Assembly (NCBI GenBank): GCA_018823325.1 | Contig: JAHJIJ010000034.1 | Coordinates: 62,001-126,000 of the forward strand | Origin: Alphaproteobacteria bacterium | GTDB taxonomy: Bacteria > Pseudomonadota > Alphaproteobacteria > Sphingomonadales > Sphingomonadaceae | DNA: 64,000 bases | Reading direction: 5' to 3' | In this document: positions 55,367-63,801 of the stretch, in pieces | Layout of the letters: each line of letters begins with the position of its first letter | Position numbering within the stretch: position 1 is the stretch's first letter | Translations under genes and position numbers: made by a program | The notes under the pieces: generated by a model | Told to the model about the DNA's origin: nothing | Seen by the model: only the letters and a program-made list of their open reading frames with translations | The model's database searches: none

Positions 55367-56533
55367 ATGTCCGAACATAATCCCGGCCTGCGCCCCTGGC
55401 GCGACATTGCGCGGCGCGAGTGTCGCCAGATCATGGTCGGCAATGTGCCGGTCGGCGGCGGCGCGCCGGTTACCGTGCAGACCATGACCAACACGCCGAC
55501 CCACGATGCTAAGGCGACGATCGACCAGATCCGCCGCTGCGAGGAAGCCGGCGTCGATCTGATCCGCGTCTCCTGCCCGGATGTCGAGAGCACGGTGGCG
55601 ATGAAGCAGATCGTCCGCGCGGCCAAGGTGCCGATCATCGCGGATATCCATTTCCACTATAAGCGCGCGCTGGAAGCCGCCGATGCCGGCGCGGCCTGCC
55701 TGCGGATCAATCCCGGCAACATCGGCTCGGCTGCGCGCGTGAAGGAAGTGGTGGACGCCGCCAAGGCCAATGGCTGTGCGATCCGCATCGGCGTGAATGC
55801 CGGCAGTCTCGAGAAGGACTTGCTGGAGAAATATGGCGAGCCCTGCCCCGAAGCGCTGGTGGAAAGCGCGCTGGATCATATCAAGCTGCTGCAGGATCAG
55901 GACTTCCACGACTATAAGGTCGCGGTGAAAGCCAGCGACGTGTTCCTCGCCGTTGCGGCCTATACGCAGCTTGCCGACGCCGTGGATTGCCCGTTGCACC
56001 TTGGCATCACCGAGGCGGGCGGGCTGATCGGCGGCACGGTGAAAAGTGCGATCGGCATCGGCAACCTGCTCTGGGCGGGCATCGGCGACACCATCCGCGT
56101 CTCGCTCTCTGCCGAGCCGGAAGAGGAAGTGCGCGTCGGCTATGAAATCCTCAAATCGCTCGGCATCCGCACACGCGGGGTCCGCGTCGTCTCCTGCCCG
56201 AGCTGCGCGCGACAGGGCTTTGACGTCATCCGCACGGTCGAAGCGCTGGAAACACGGCTCCAGCACATCAACACGCCCATCTCGCTCTCCGTGCTGGGCT
56301 GCGTGGTGAATGGCCCCGGCGAAGCGCGCGAGACGGACATCGGCCTCACCGGTGGCGGCAATGGCAAGCACATGGTCTACCTCTCCGGCGTGACCGATCA
56401 TCACATCAACGATGCGCAGATGATCGATCACATCGTTGCGCTGGTGGAAGCCAAGGCGGCCGAGATCGAAGCGGCGAAGCTGGAGGCGGAAGTGAGCGAT
56501 GCCGGCAATGCGAGCGCGGTAGCAGCAGAATGA
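55367..56533 (+). CDS. ispG: 4-hydroxy-3-methylbut-2-enyl-diphosphate synthase
   Basis: IspG (GcpE) is an iron-sulfur enzyme of the non-mevalonate isoprenoid pathway. The 388-residue product has the cluster ligands VVSCPSC (C277, C280) and [11 protein letters not shown] (C312, E319), and the TIM-barrel segments [11 protein letters not shown] and [10 protein letters not shown]. Length is standard for alphaproteobacterial IspG, with an Ala/Glu-rich tail. Its stop overlaps the pentad-repeat gene as ATGA, the first of two such junctions. Confidence 0.96.
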   Translation: MSEHNPGLRPWRDIARRECRQIMVGNVPVGGGAPVTVQTMTNTPTHDAKATIDQIRRCEEAGVDLIRVSCPDVESTVAMKQIVRAAKVPIIADIHFHYKRALEAADAGAACLRINPGNIGSAARVKEVVDAAKANGCAIRIGVNAGSLEKDLLEKYGEPCPEALVESALDHIKLLQDQDFHDYKVAVKASDVFLAVAAYTQLADAVDCPLHLGITEAGGLIGGTVKSAIGIGNLLWAGIGDTIRVSLSAEPEEEVRVGYEILKSLGIRTRGVRVVSCPSCARQGFDVIRTVEALETRLQHINTPISLSVLGCVVNGPGEARETDIGLTGGGNGKHMVYLSGVTDHHINDAQMIDHIVALVEAKAAEIEAAKLEAEVSDAGNASAVAAE

Positions 56534-56844
56534 ACGATCTGGTTCAGTCCGCTCATCGTCCTCATCTCGACGCTGCCCGCCCCACGCAGGACCGAGGCGC
56601 CCTCGTGGCAGGAACCAGCGCAACCGGCGCAAGCGCGACCGGGGCTTCTGCGACGGGCGCCTCAGCCACCGGCGCTGCGGTGGTTGGCGCGTTCGCGCTC
56701 GGCGCGCTCGCCATGGGTGCCATCGCTATCGGTGTGCTGGCCATCGGGCGACTGCGCGTGGCCGATGCTCGCATCGGCAGGCTGCGCATCGACGAGCTGG
56801 AAATTGGCAAGGCAGTGCGCACCGGCGAGGGCCATCGCGGATGA
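56530..56844 (+). CDS. Pentad-repeat solenoid protein coupled to ispG and bla
   Basis: This 104-residue protein is mostly five-residue repeats: four copies of SATGA/ATGAS (about 29-49), then units such as [20 protein letters not shown], and [15 protein letters not shown] to about residue 96. The Leu/Ala-x-Ile/Val-Gly pattern resembles pentapeptide-repeat-like beta-helices but does not match the A(D/N)LxG consensus. There is no signal peptide. It overlaps ispG (ATGA) and bla (ATGA) at both ends, so it is co-translated with both. Function unknown. Confidence 0.7.
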   Translation: MNDLVQSAHRPHLDAARPTQDRGALVAGTSATGASATGASATGASATGAAVVGAFALGALAMGAIAIGVLAIGRLRVADARIGRLRIDELEIGKAVRTGEGHRG

Positions 56845-57797
56845 CGATCACGACCCGGCGGAGCATCCTGCTTGGCAGCCTCACGACATTATGCCTGCCT
56901 CTGCTGGGCTGCGGACGCGGTGCGCAGGGCTCCAATCAGACCGACAGCGATCCGCCCGATATCACCATCCAGCTCGGGGCGCTCGAAGCGGCATCGGGCA
57001 GCCGGCGGCTCGGCGTCGCCGTGCTGGATGGCAAGGACGGCACGATCGTGGGGCATCGAACCGATGAGCGGTTCACGATGTGCTCCACATTCAAATTCTC
57101 GCTCGCCGCGCTCGTGCTGGCGCGGATCGATGCCGGGGAGATTGCCGGCGATGCGATGTTGCCCATCACCACCGATGACCCCGTGGGCTTTTCGCCTGTG
57201 CTGCGAGAGGCGCTGCGCACTGGCGAGACCCGCATGTCCGTGCTCGAACTGACCGAGGCCGCGCAGGTGCGCAGTGACAACGGCGCATCCAATATTCTGC
57301 TGCGCCAATTGGGCGGCCCATCTGAACTCACCGCTTTCTGGCGCAGCCTGGGAGACGAGGTCAGCCGGCTGGACCGCTACGAGCCGCAGTTGAACGAAAG
57401 CCACGGGGACGACATCCGCGATACGACGTCGCCGGCTGCTATGGCTCGCTCCATGAACGCCATCCTCGCCGGGCAGGCGCTCCAGCCTGCCTCACGCGAG
57501 CGCCTCATCGGATGGATGGTGGAGACACGCACAGGACTTGAGCGCCTGCGTGGTGGCCTTCCACCCCAATGGCGAGCCGGCGACAAGACGGGCACCAATC
57601 CCGGCGATGGCAGCTATGACAGCAAGACAAACGACATTGCGGTCGTCTGGCATCCTGATCGCACCGAGCCATTTTTCATCACCGGTTTCGTCGAAACGCC
57701 GGTGCTGGGCGAGCCGCCGGACTCCTGGCGTGAACAGGATGCCGTGCTGGCGCAAGCGGGACGCATCGCCGCCGAATGGATCGCCACCCGCATCTGA
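56841..57797 (+). CDS. bla: Class A serine beta-lactamase (lipoprotein)
   Basis: All class A active-site elements are present in 318 residues: STFK (S82, K85), SDN (145-147), the Glu of the omega loop in EPQLN (E181) and KTG (249-251). The N-terminus has a Tat-like TTRRS and a lipobox LLGC (Cys24), so an outer-membrane or inner-membrane lipoprotein is predicted. It is translationally coupled to the pentad-repeat gene and so to ispG. It shows no sign of mobile DNA. Substrate range cannot be read from the sequence. Confidence 0.95.
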   Translation: MTITTRRSILLGSLTTLCLPLLGCGRGAQGSNQTDSDPPDITIQLGALEAASGSRRLGVAVLDGKDGTIVGHRTDERFTMCSTFKFSLAALVLARIDAGEIAGDAMLPITTDDPVGFSPVLREALRTGETRMSVLELTEAAQVRSDNGASNILLRQLGGPSELTAFWRSLGDEVSRLDRYEPQLNESHGDDIRDTTSPAAMARSMNAILAGQALQPASRERLIGWMVETRTGLERLRGGLPPQWRAGDKTGTNPGDGSYDSKTNDIAVVWHPDRTEPFFITGFVETPVLGEPPDSWREQDAVLAQAGRIAAEWIATRI

Positions 57798-57839
57798 GCA
57801 CCACCCGTTTTGCAGGCCTCTTCATTCCGCAAAGCCGCA

Positions 57840-57859
57840 GGACTCTTGACGCAGAGTCC
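57840..57859. promoter_or_regulatory. Perfect hairpin in the bla-ftsK gap, possible promoter
   Basis: GGACTCT and AGAGTCC are a perfect 7-bp inverted repeat with a 6-base loop (57840-57859). TTGACG in the loop region (57846-57851) followed 17 bases later by GATTGT could form a weak promoter for ftsK. The hairpin has no T-tract, so it is not a good terminator. Confidence 0.4.
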
Positions 57860-57942
57860 GTGAAAGAGGATTGTCGCCGCGCGGAACATTTCGGGCACGG
57901 CGCTGCGTTATCAGCCGCGCCGGACGAAGGGAGTGAGTGGCC

Positions 57943-60273
57943 ATGGCAAGCCGGGCACCGATGAATCGGACACCCGAATGGCAGGCGATGCTGCGCCGGA
58001 GCCTCATTCGGATCGGCACCTTCGCGGGGTCGATCGGCCTCTACGCGCTGGCGTTGTTCCTGCTCCTCGCGCTGCTCAGCTACAAGGTGAGCGATCAGGC
58101 GCTGAACACGGCGGCGGGGCCTGACACAGGAAACCTGATGGGGTCCGCCGGAGCCTGGGCGGCGGATATTCTTTATACATTCGTCGGCGTTCCGGCGTTT
58201 CTGCTGCTGCCGTTCATCCTTGTCTTCGCGCGGCGCCTCTGGGCCGATGCCGACATGAGCGGCTGGCAAAGCCAGATCGCCAAATGCGCCGGTGGCACCA
58301 TCCTGATCGGCACGGGCCTCTGGCTCGCCCAGCCCGAACCGCTCGTTGGCCTCCCCGCCCGGTGGGGCGGCGTCATCGGCTTTCTGTTCGCCCATGGGAT
58401 CACGGCCTTGACTGCGCGACTGGGCGCAACCGCCGATCTCATCCTGCAGTGGACGCTGCTGGCGGCGTTCATCGTGACCGGGCTTTGGCTGTGGGTTCGC
58501 AGCCTCGCGCTCGAGAAGCCCCTCTGGCACCTCGCCCGTCCGGCGATGCCCCTTCTCTCAAGCCTCGGCTCCTTGGTTCCTGGGAAGCGTTCCAATGAGG
58601 GTGTAGCAGAACCCGCGAGCGACGCGCGCGCCGAGCGTGAAGCGGAGCCGCGACGCGCAGTCGATGCCACGCCGCGTCAGCCGATCACCATTCAGTCCCC
58701 GAGCACCAACGCCATTCCCAAGGCCTTCGGGCCGGTGTCGGGACAGGAAGATCTGTTCGGCAATGGTGCGCTGCCCTCACCAGACCTGCTCTCACCCGCC
58801 CCGGCCAGTGCCGTCAGCAAGATCGACCGTCAGGGGCTCGAGCGCAATGCGCGGCTGCTGGAGAGCGTGCTCGACGATTTCCATGTGAAGGGCGCCATTA
58901 CCGAGGTGAGGCCCGGCCCCGTGGTGACCATGTACGAACTCGAACCCGCGCCCGGCATCAAGGCAAGCCGCGTGATCCAGCTGGCCGACGACATCGCCCG
59001 CAACATGTCCGCGCTTTCGGCGCGCGTCGCCACGATTCCCGGTCGCACCGTCATCGGCATCGAACTGCCGAACACGGACCGGGAGTCCGTGGTGCTGCAC
59101 CAGCTCATCACCAGCCAGCAATTCGCCGAGCAGAAGGGTGGTCTGCCGATCATCCTTGGCAAGAACATCTTCGGCGAGCCAGTGATCGCCGATCTTGCCG
59201 GCATGCCGCATCTGCTCGTTGCGGGCACCACCGGTTCGGGCAAATCGGTCGGCCTGAACACCATGCTGCTCTCGCTGCTCTACCGGATGACGCCGGACGA
59301 TCTGCGCCTCATCATGATCGACCCGAAGATGCTGGAACTGAGCATCTATGACAACATCCCCCACCTGCTCTCGCCCGTGGTCACCGAGCCGGCCAAGGCG
59401 ATCCGCGCCCTCAAATGGGCCGTCGAGCAGATGGAGGATCGTTACCGGATGATGGCCTCGATCGGCGTACGCAATCTGGCCGGCTACAATGAGAAGGTCC
59501 GTTCCGCACGCGCCAAGGGCAAGTCGCTCGGGCGCCGCGTACAGATCGGCTTTGACGAGCAGACCCGCCAGCCAATCTACGAAGAAGAGGAGCTGGATTA
59601 TCAGCCGCTGCCGCAGATCGTGGTGGTGGTCGACGAGCTCGCCGACCTGATGATGACGGCGGGCAAGGAAGTCGAATTCCTCATCCAGCGCCTTGCACAG
59701 AAAGCGCGTGCCGCAGGCATCCACCTCATCCTCGCGACGCAGAGGCCTTCGGTCGATGTCATCACCGGCGTGATCAAGGCCAACCTGCCGACCCGCATCA
59801 GCTTCTTCGTCACCAGCAAGATCGACAGCCGCACGATCCTTGGCGAGCAGGGCGCCGAGCAGCTTCTGGGCAAGGGCGACATGCTCTACATGGCCAGCGG
59901 CAAGGGCCTTGTGCGCGTCCACGGCCCGTTCGTCAGCGATGATGAGGTGCGCCTGGTTGCCGATCACTGGCGTTCAAAGGGCCAGCCGGACTATATCTCC
60001 GCCGTTACCGAGGAGCCCGAGGACGGCAGCTTCGCGCTCGACGGCGTGGATTTGGGCGATGACAGCGCGGACGCAAAGCTGTTCCGCAAGGCCTGTCAGC
60101 TTGTCTTCGAGAACCAGAAGGCCTCGACCAGCTGGCTCCAGCGCCAGATGCGCATCGGCTACAACAGCGCCGCTCGCCTCATCGAGCGCATGGAAAATGA
60201 AGGGATGGTCGGCGCGCCAAACCATGTCGGGCGCCGCGAAGTGCTGCGCGACGAAATGGGCAACCCCAAGTAG
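57943..60273 (+). CDS. ftsK: DNA translocase FtsK
   Basis: FtsK pumps chromosome termini during cell division. The 776-residue product has several N-terminal membrane helices (to about residue 200), a short linker rich in Pro/Ser/Arg, and the motor domain with Walker A AGTTGSGKS (427-435) and Walker B VVVVDELADL (D564). The C-terminal gamma-like winged helix reads STSWLQRQMRIGYNSAARLI. The ATG at 57943 has AAGGGAG 9 bases upstream; a GTG at 57937 would add two residues. Confidence 0.96.
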   Translation: MASRAPMNRTPEWQAMLRRSLIRIGTFAGSIGLYALALFLLLALLSYKVSDQALNTAAGPDTGNLMGSAGAWAADILYTFVGVPAFLLLPFILVFARRLWADADMSGWQSQIAKCAGGTILIGTGLWLAQPEPLVGLPARWGGVIGFLFAHGITALTARLGATADLILQWTLLAAFIVTGLWLWVRSLALEKPLWHLARPAMPLLSSLGSLVPGKRSNEGVAEPASDARAEREAEPRRAVDATPRQPITIQSPSTNAIPKAFGPVSGQEDLFGNGALPSPDLLSPAPASAVSKIDRQGLERNARLLESVLDDFHVKGAITEVRPGPVVTMYELEPAPGIKASRVIQLADDIARNMSALSARVATIPGRTVIGIELPNTDRESVVLHQLITSQQFAEQKGGLPIILGKNIFGEPVIADLAGMPHLLVAGTTGSGKSVGLNTMLLSLLYRMTPDDLRLIMIDPKMLELSIYDNIPHLLSPVVTEPAKAIRALKWAVEQMEDRYRMMASIGVRNLAGYNEKVRSARAKGKSLGRRVQIGFDEQTRQPIYEEEELDYQPLPQIVVVVDELADLMMTAGKEVEFLIQRLAQKARAAGIHLILATQRPSVDVITGVIKANLPTRISFFVTSKIDSRTILGEQGAEQLLGKGDMLYMASGKGLVRVHGPFVSDDEVRLVADHWRSKGQPDYISAVTEEPEDGSFALDGVDLGDDSADAKLFRKACQLVFENQKASTSWLQRQMRIGYNSAARLIERMENEGMVGAPNHVGRREVLRDEMGNPK

Positions 60274-60408
60274 GATTCGCGTAAAGCTCGGGCGCGATCG
60301 ACGGAGGAAAGCCGCTGACAGGTCCCGATCTTTTTTACGATCGCAGGCGACCGATCCGCGCCCGAGGCATTCAGTGGACATTCAACGGCAAGGACCTATT
60401 CCCGCGCC

Positions 60409-61065
60409 ATGACCAGATTCCCCTTCCCGATCCCACGGACGACCGCTCTGGGACTCGCGCTTTGCGCGGTCGCTGCCCCTGCACTGATGCACAGCGTTCC
60501 GGCCCTTGCGCAGTCCCGGCCAGCATCGGACCTTGCCAGCGTCAGCAAGGCGATTCGTGGCATCACGACGCTGAGCGGCAACTTCACGCAGACGGACCGC
60601 AATGGCCAGGTGCAGAACGGCAAGCTTCTGTGGAAGCAGCCGGGCAAGATTCGCTTCGATTATGGTGCAGGTGATCTGCTGATCGTGGCAGACGGCAGCT
60701 CGCTGTACATGATCGATTATCAGGTGGCGCAGGTGCAGCGTTGGCCCATTCGCAACTCACCGCTGGGCGCCTTGCTCGATCCATCGCGGGACATCACCCG
60801 CTACGGCAAGATTGTCGATACCGGCGATCCACGTATCGTCTCGGTGGAGGTGCGCGACCCCAAGCATCCGGAATATGGGGTGATCAACCTCGTCTTCACG
60901 CGCAAGCCAAGCGCGCCGGCCGGCCTTGAACTCTATGGCTGGGTGGCGCTCGACGCACAGGGCAATCGCACCAATATCCGCCTGACCGATCTCAACTACC
61001 GCGCCCCGATCGCTGACTCGGCCTTCCGCTGGCGTGATCCGCGCGGGTCTCGCGGCCCGCGTTGA
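60409..61065 (+). CDS. lolA: Outer-membrane lipoprotein carrier LolA-like protein
   Basis: LolA shuttles lipoproteins across the periplasm. The 218-residue product has a signal peptide (about 1-35, ending PALA-QS) and the LolA pattern: ITTLSGNFTQTDRNGQVQNGKLLWKQPGKIRFDY (split here around residues 51-84), with the conserved KPGKIRF-type Arg region, and LIVADGSSLYMIDYQ. It follows ftsK, a very common arrangement in alphaproteobacteria. Confidence 0.92.
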   Translation: MTRFPFPIPRTTALGLALCAVAAPALMHSVPALAQSRPASDLASVSKAIRGITTLSGNFTQTDRNGQVQNGKLLWKQPGKIRFDYGAGDLLIVADGSSLYMIDYQVAQVQRWPIRNSPLGALLDPSRDITRYGKIVDTGDPRIVSVEVRDPKHPEYGVINLVFTRKPSAPAGLELYGWVALDAQGNRTNIRLTDLNYRAPIADSAFRWRDPRGSRGPR

Positions 61066-61098
61066 ACCGCCGACGAGGTTCTTTCGCCTCATTCGCGT

Positions 61099-61136
61099 AA
61101 AGTATCGCTTGACATCTTCGTGTAAAGCGATACTTT
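61099..61136 (+). promoter_or_regulatory. HigBA promoter overlapped by a 12-bp inverted repeat
   Basis: AAAGTATCGCTT (61099-61110) and AAGCGATACTTT (61125-61136) are a perfect 12-bp inverted repeat with a 14-base spacer. A -35 TTGACA (61109-61114) and a weak -10 TACTTT (61131-61136) lie inside it, 16 bases apart, so a bound repressor would block the promoter. Transcription would start near 61143, the GTG of higB. The HigA antitoxin is the likely binder. Confidence 0.75.
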
Positions 61137-61142
61137 CCATGC

Positions 61143-61430
61143 GTGGAGATTGAGAGCATCAGTCACAAGGCGCTTCGGCGATTTGTCGAAACAGGCAAGC
61201 CCAAGGGACTGCCCGGCGATCTGATCGAGCGGCTGTTCAAGATGATCAACTTCATCATTGACGCCGATACGCTGGACGAACTCTCGATACCACCAAACTA
61301 CGGCCTTCACCCCCTCACGGGCGACCGTGCGGGAACCTGGGCGATGACCGTTACCCACAACTGGCGCCTCACCTTTTCGTTGGATGAGCAGGGCGCCATC
61401 GTAAACCTGGACCTGGAGGACTATCACTGA
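61143..61430 (+). CDS. higB: Type II toxin HigB/RelE-like
   Basis: HigB toxins are RelE-fold mRNA interferases that cut ribosome-bound mRNA. The 95-residue product has the family features: FVETGKPKGLPGDLIERLFKMI, then LHPLTGDRAGTWAMTVTHNWRLTFSLDEQGAIVNLDLEDYH (split). It starts with GTG, with no Shine-Dalgarno; ATG at 61139 is out of frame. The predicted transcription start coincides with the GTG, suggesting a leaderless toxin message. Toxin precedes antitoxin, as is usual for HigBA. Confidence 0.92.
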   Translation: MEIESISHKALRRFVETGKPKGLPGDLIERLFKMINFIIDADTLDELSIPPNYGLHPLTGDRAGTWAMTVTHNWRLTFSLDEQGAIVNLDLEDYH

Positions 61431-61729
61431 TGGCGATCAAGATTCATCCGTCGTTCGCGGTCCACGCTGGCGAATGGCTCAAGACCGAGATTGTCGAGGC
61501 GCATGGCGTTTCGATTAACGATCTGGCCGAGGCGTTCAGCGTCAGCCGGCAGTCGCTCAGCGCGCTTCTGAACGGACGGGCTTCCCTTTCGGCGGCTATG
61601 GCGATCCGCTTCGAGCACGCTTTTGGCGTAAAGGCTGAAACGCTGATGCGCATGCAGGCGCGCTACGAACTGGGCAAGGCGCGTGAGCATGAAGCCGATC
61701 TGGCCGTGCGGAGCCTGATAGCGGCCTGA
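61430..61729 (+). CDS. higA: Antitoxin HigA
   Basis: HigA neutralises HigB and represses the operon. The 99-residue product has a helix-turn-helix at about 27-60 (SINDLAEAFSVSRQSLSALLNGRASLSAAMAIRFE, split here) in the XRE/HigA pattern. GGAGGA lies 9 bases before the ATG, and the start overlaps the higB stop (TGATG). The strong ribosome-binding site, unlike that of higB, favours antitoxin excess. Confidence 0.93.
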   Translation: MAIKIHPSFAVHAGEWLKTEIVEAHGVSINDLAEAFSVSRQSLSALLNGRASLSAAMAIRFEHAFGVKAETLMRMQARYELGKAREHEADLAVRSLIAA

Positions 61730-61821
61730 TCAGGGGCTGCCATTCAACTCTCAGGAATGGGACAGGAAATCAGTCCGCGAAGCGCGCGTCCGCCATCAAG
61801 GCGTGATCAATCGCTTGTGCT

Positions 61822-61895
61822 TGGATGCCCCGCGAGGATTCGAACCTCGATTGACGGAGTCAGAGTCCGTAGTCTTACCATTAGACGACGGGGCA
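61822..61895 (-). tRNA. tRNA-Gln (CTG anticodon)
   Basis: The 74-base segment folds as a tRNA: acceptor arms TGCCCCG and CGGGGCA, anticodon stem ACGGA/TCCGT with loop CTCTGAC (anticodon CTG, decoding CAG), T-loop TTCGAAT and an encoded CCA (61822-61824). The weak U1-A72 pair is usual for tRNA-Gln. It lies next to HigBA. Confidence 0.95.
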
Positions 61896-62053
61896 AGAGC
61901 GGGCGCAGATAGGGCGCAGGTTGCCCATGGTCAAGGCGATTCTCGATCCTTCCGACACAGATGCCGGCAGCCACCTTGCGTCGCTCGCGGCGGGGGTCTA
62001 GCGTGTCGGCAAGTCCCGGCGGAAGGCCCGCCGGAAGAGAAGGTCAAGAAGTC

Positions 62054-63124
62054 ATGGCGCACAAGGCGACGCCCGCGCCGCGCATGGGGCAGGATGTCGG
62101 CACTCTGGTGTCGGCGGGGAGCGGGATACAGAAGGTCAAACCCTTCAATCGCCCTTTGCCCCGTGGCAATCTCGCCGCGCTCGATCTGGGCACCAACAAC
62201 TGCCGTTTGCTCATCGCCAGGCCGGATGGCGACCGCTTCGTGATCGTTGACGCGTTCTCCCGCATCGTTCGTCTGGGCGAGGGGTTGTCCGCCACCGGTC
62301 GCCTCTCCGATGCGGCCATCGAGCGCACGCTGTCAGCGCTTTCGGTCTGCGCCGACAAGCTGCGCCGGCGGCGTGTGGTGCTGGCTCGCTCCGTTGCGAC
62401 TGAGGCGTGCAGGCAGGCAGAGAACGGCAAGGCCTTCGTCGAGCGCGTCCAGCGGGAAACCGGCATCATGCTGGACATCATCTCGCCACGAGAAGAGGCG
62501 CGCCTCGCCGTGCTGGGCTGCAGAACGCTGCTGGAACGAGGCGAGGGGCCAGCCCTGATATTCGACATCGGCGGCGGCTCGACCGAACTGGTGCTGCTGG
62601 ATGGCGATGGCGACCAGATGCGGATCGTGGATTGGCACAGCGCGCCGCATGGCGTCGTCTCACTGGCGGAAGCCGTTGCCGGCTATGGCGATGGCGCTGA
62701 AGAGCGCGCAGCGGCCTATGCCGATATGCTGGCGCGGATGCGGGAGGCCTTCGCCAGCTTTGCAGCCCGCCTGCCGAGAACCGAACCGGTGCGCCTGCTC
62801 GGTACATCCGGGACCGTGACGACGCTGGCGAGCGTCTATCTGGGCCTGCCGCGCTACGATCGTCAGGCCATTGACGGCCTGATCGTGCCTTCCGAGGCCA
62901 TGCGGGATATTGCGGTGCGCCTCTCAACCATGAGCATTGACGAGCGCATCGCGCAGCCCTGCATCGGCGACGAACGCGCTGACCTCGTCGTGGCAGGATG
63001 CGCGATCCTTGAGAGCATTCTCGATATCTGGCCGGCAGAACGTCTGGGCGTCGCCGATCGCGGCATTCGGGAGGGCATATTGCGCGCACTGACAGATAGC
63101 GCGTCCAGTCGGGAGCTTGGTTGA
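62054..63124 (+). CDS. Ppx/GppA exopolyphosphatase family phosphatase
   Basis: These enzymes degrade polyphosphate or pppGpp. The 356-residue product from MAHKATPAPRMGQDVG has ALDLGTNNCRLLIARPDGD (phosphate-loop motif, about 42-60), ATEACRQAENGKAF, and FDIGGGSTELVLLDGD (about 170-185). ATG 62054 was preferred over 61961, whose extra N-terminus looks like non-coding translation. Its stop abuts the rlmE start. Ppx and GppA cannot be told apart here. Confidence 0.93.
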   Translation: MAHKATPAPRMGQDVGTLVSAGSGIQKVKPFNRPLPRGNLAALDLGTNNCRLLIARPDGDRFVIVDAFSRIVRLGEGLSATGRLSDAAIERTLSALSVCADKLRRRRVVLARSVATEACRQAENGKAFVERVQRETGIMLDIISPREEARLAVLGCRTLLERGEGPALIFDIGGGSTELVLLDGDGDQMRIVDWHSAPHGVVSLAEAVAGYGDGAEERAAAYADMLARMREAFASFAARLPRTEPVRLLGTSGTVTTLASVYLGLPRYDRQAIDGLIVPSEAMRDIAVRLSTMSIDERIAQPCIGDERADLVVAGCAILESILDIWPAERLGVADRGIREGILRALTDSASSRELG

Positions 63125-63796
63125 ATGGCGCGCGGTGACAAGCCTGTCGGCACGCGGGTACGGACTGCGCGGGGACGCACGGCGCAATCGACGCGCTGGA
63201 TCGCCCGGCAACTGAACGATCCCTATGTGAAGCGCGCCAAGGCGGAGGGCTATCGCAGCCGGGCCGCGTACAAGCTCATCGAGCTGGACGAGAAGTTCGG
63301 CCTGCTCAAGGATGCCCGCCACGTTGTCGATCTGGGCGCGGCACCGGGGGGCTGGACACAGGTGGTCCGCAAGCTGGTGCCGAAGGCAAAGGTGGTGGGC
63401 ATCGACCTCCTGCCGATCGACCCCTTGCCTGATGTCACGCTGCTGCAAATGGACTTCATGGCCGACGAAGCGCCGGACCGGCTGATCGCGGAGCTGGGCG
63501 CCGCGCCCGATCTCGTGCTCTCGGACATGGCGGCGAACACGGTTGGCCACCAGCAGACGGATCATCTTCGCACCATGGGGCTGGTGGAGGCCGCGGCGGA
63601 CTTCGCCATGCAGACGCTCCGCCCCGGCGGCGCGTTCGTCTCCAAGGTGTTTGCGGGCGGGACGGACGATGCGCTGCTCCGCCAGCTCAAGGCCGCCTTC
63701 AAGACGGTGAAGCATGCCAAGCCGCCATCGAGCCGCAAGGGATCGGTCGAGTGGTTCGTGGTGGCGCAGGGCTTCAAAGGGCGGACGGGGGAGTAG
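63125..63796 (+). CDS. rlmE: 23S rRNA 2'-O-methyltransferase RlmE
   Basis: RlmE (RrmJ/FtsJ) methylates U2552 of 23S rRNA. The 223-residue product has the K-D-K-E tetrad in RAAYKLIELDEKF (Lys), SDMAANTVG (Asp), FVSKVFAGG (Lys) and SVEWFVVAQG (Glu), with the SAM motif VVDLGAAPGGWTQV (about 68-81). Start and length are standard. It begins directly after the ppx stop and is followed by a membrane gene 5 bases later. Confidence 0.95.
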   Translation: MARGDKPVGTRVRTARGRTAQSTRWIARQLNDPYVKRAKAEGYRSRAAYKLIELDEKFGLLKDARHVVDLGAAPGGWTQVVRKLVPKAKVVGIDLLPIDPLPDVTLLQMDFMADEAPDRLIAELGAAPDLVLSDMAANTVGHQQTDHLRTMGLVEAAADFAMQTLRPGGAFVSKVFAGGTDDALLRQLKAAFKTVKHAKPPSSRKGSVEWFVVAQGFKGRTGE

Positions 63797-63801
63797 CTGC
63801 G

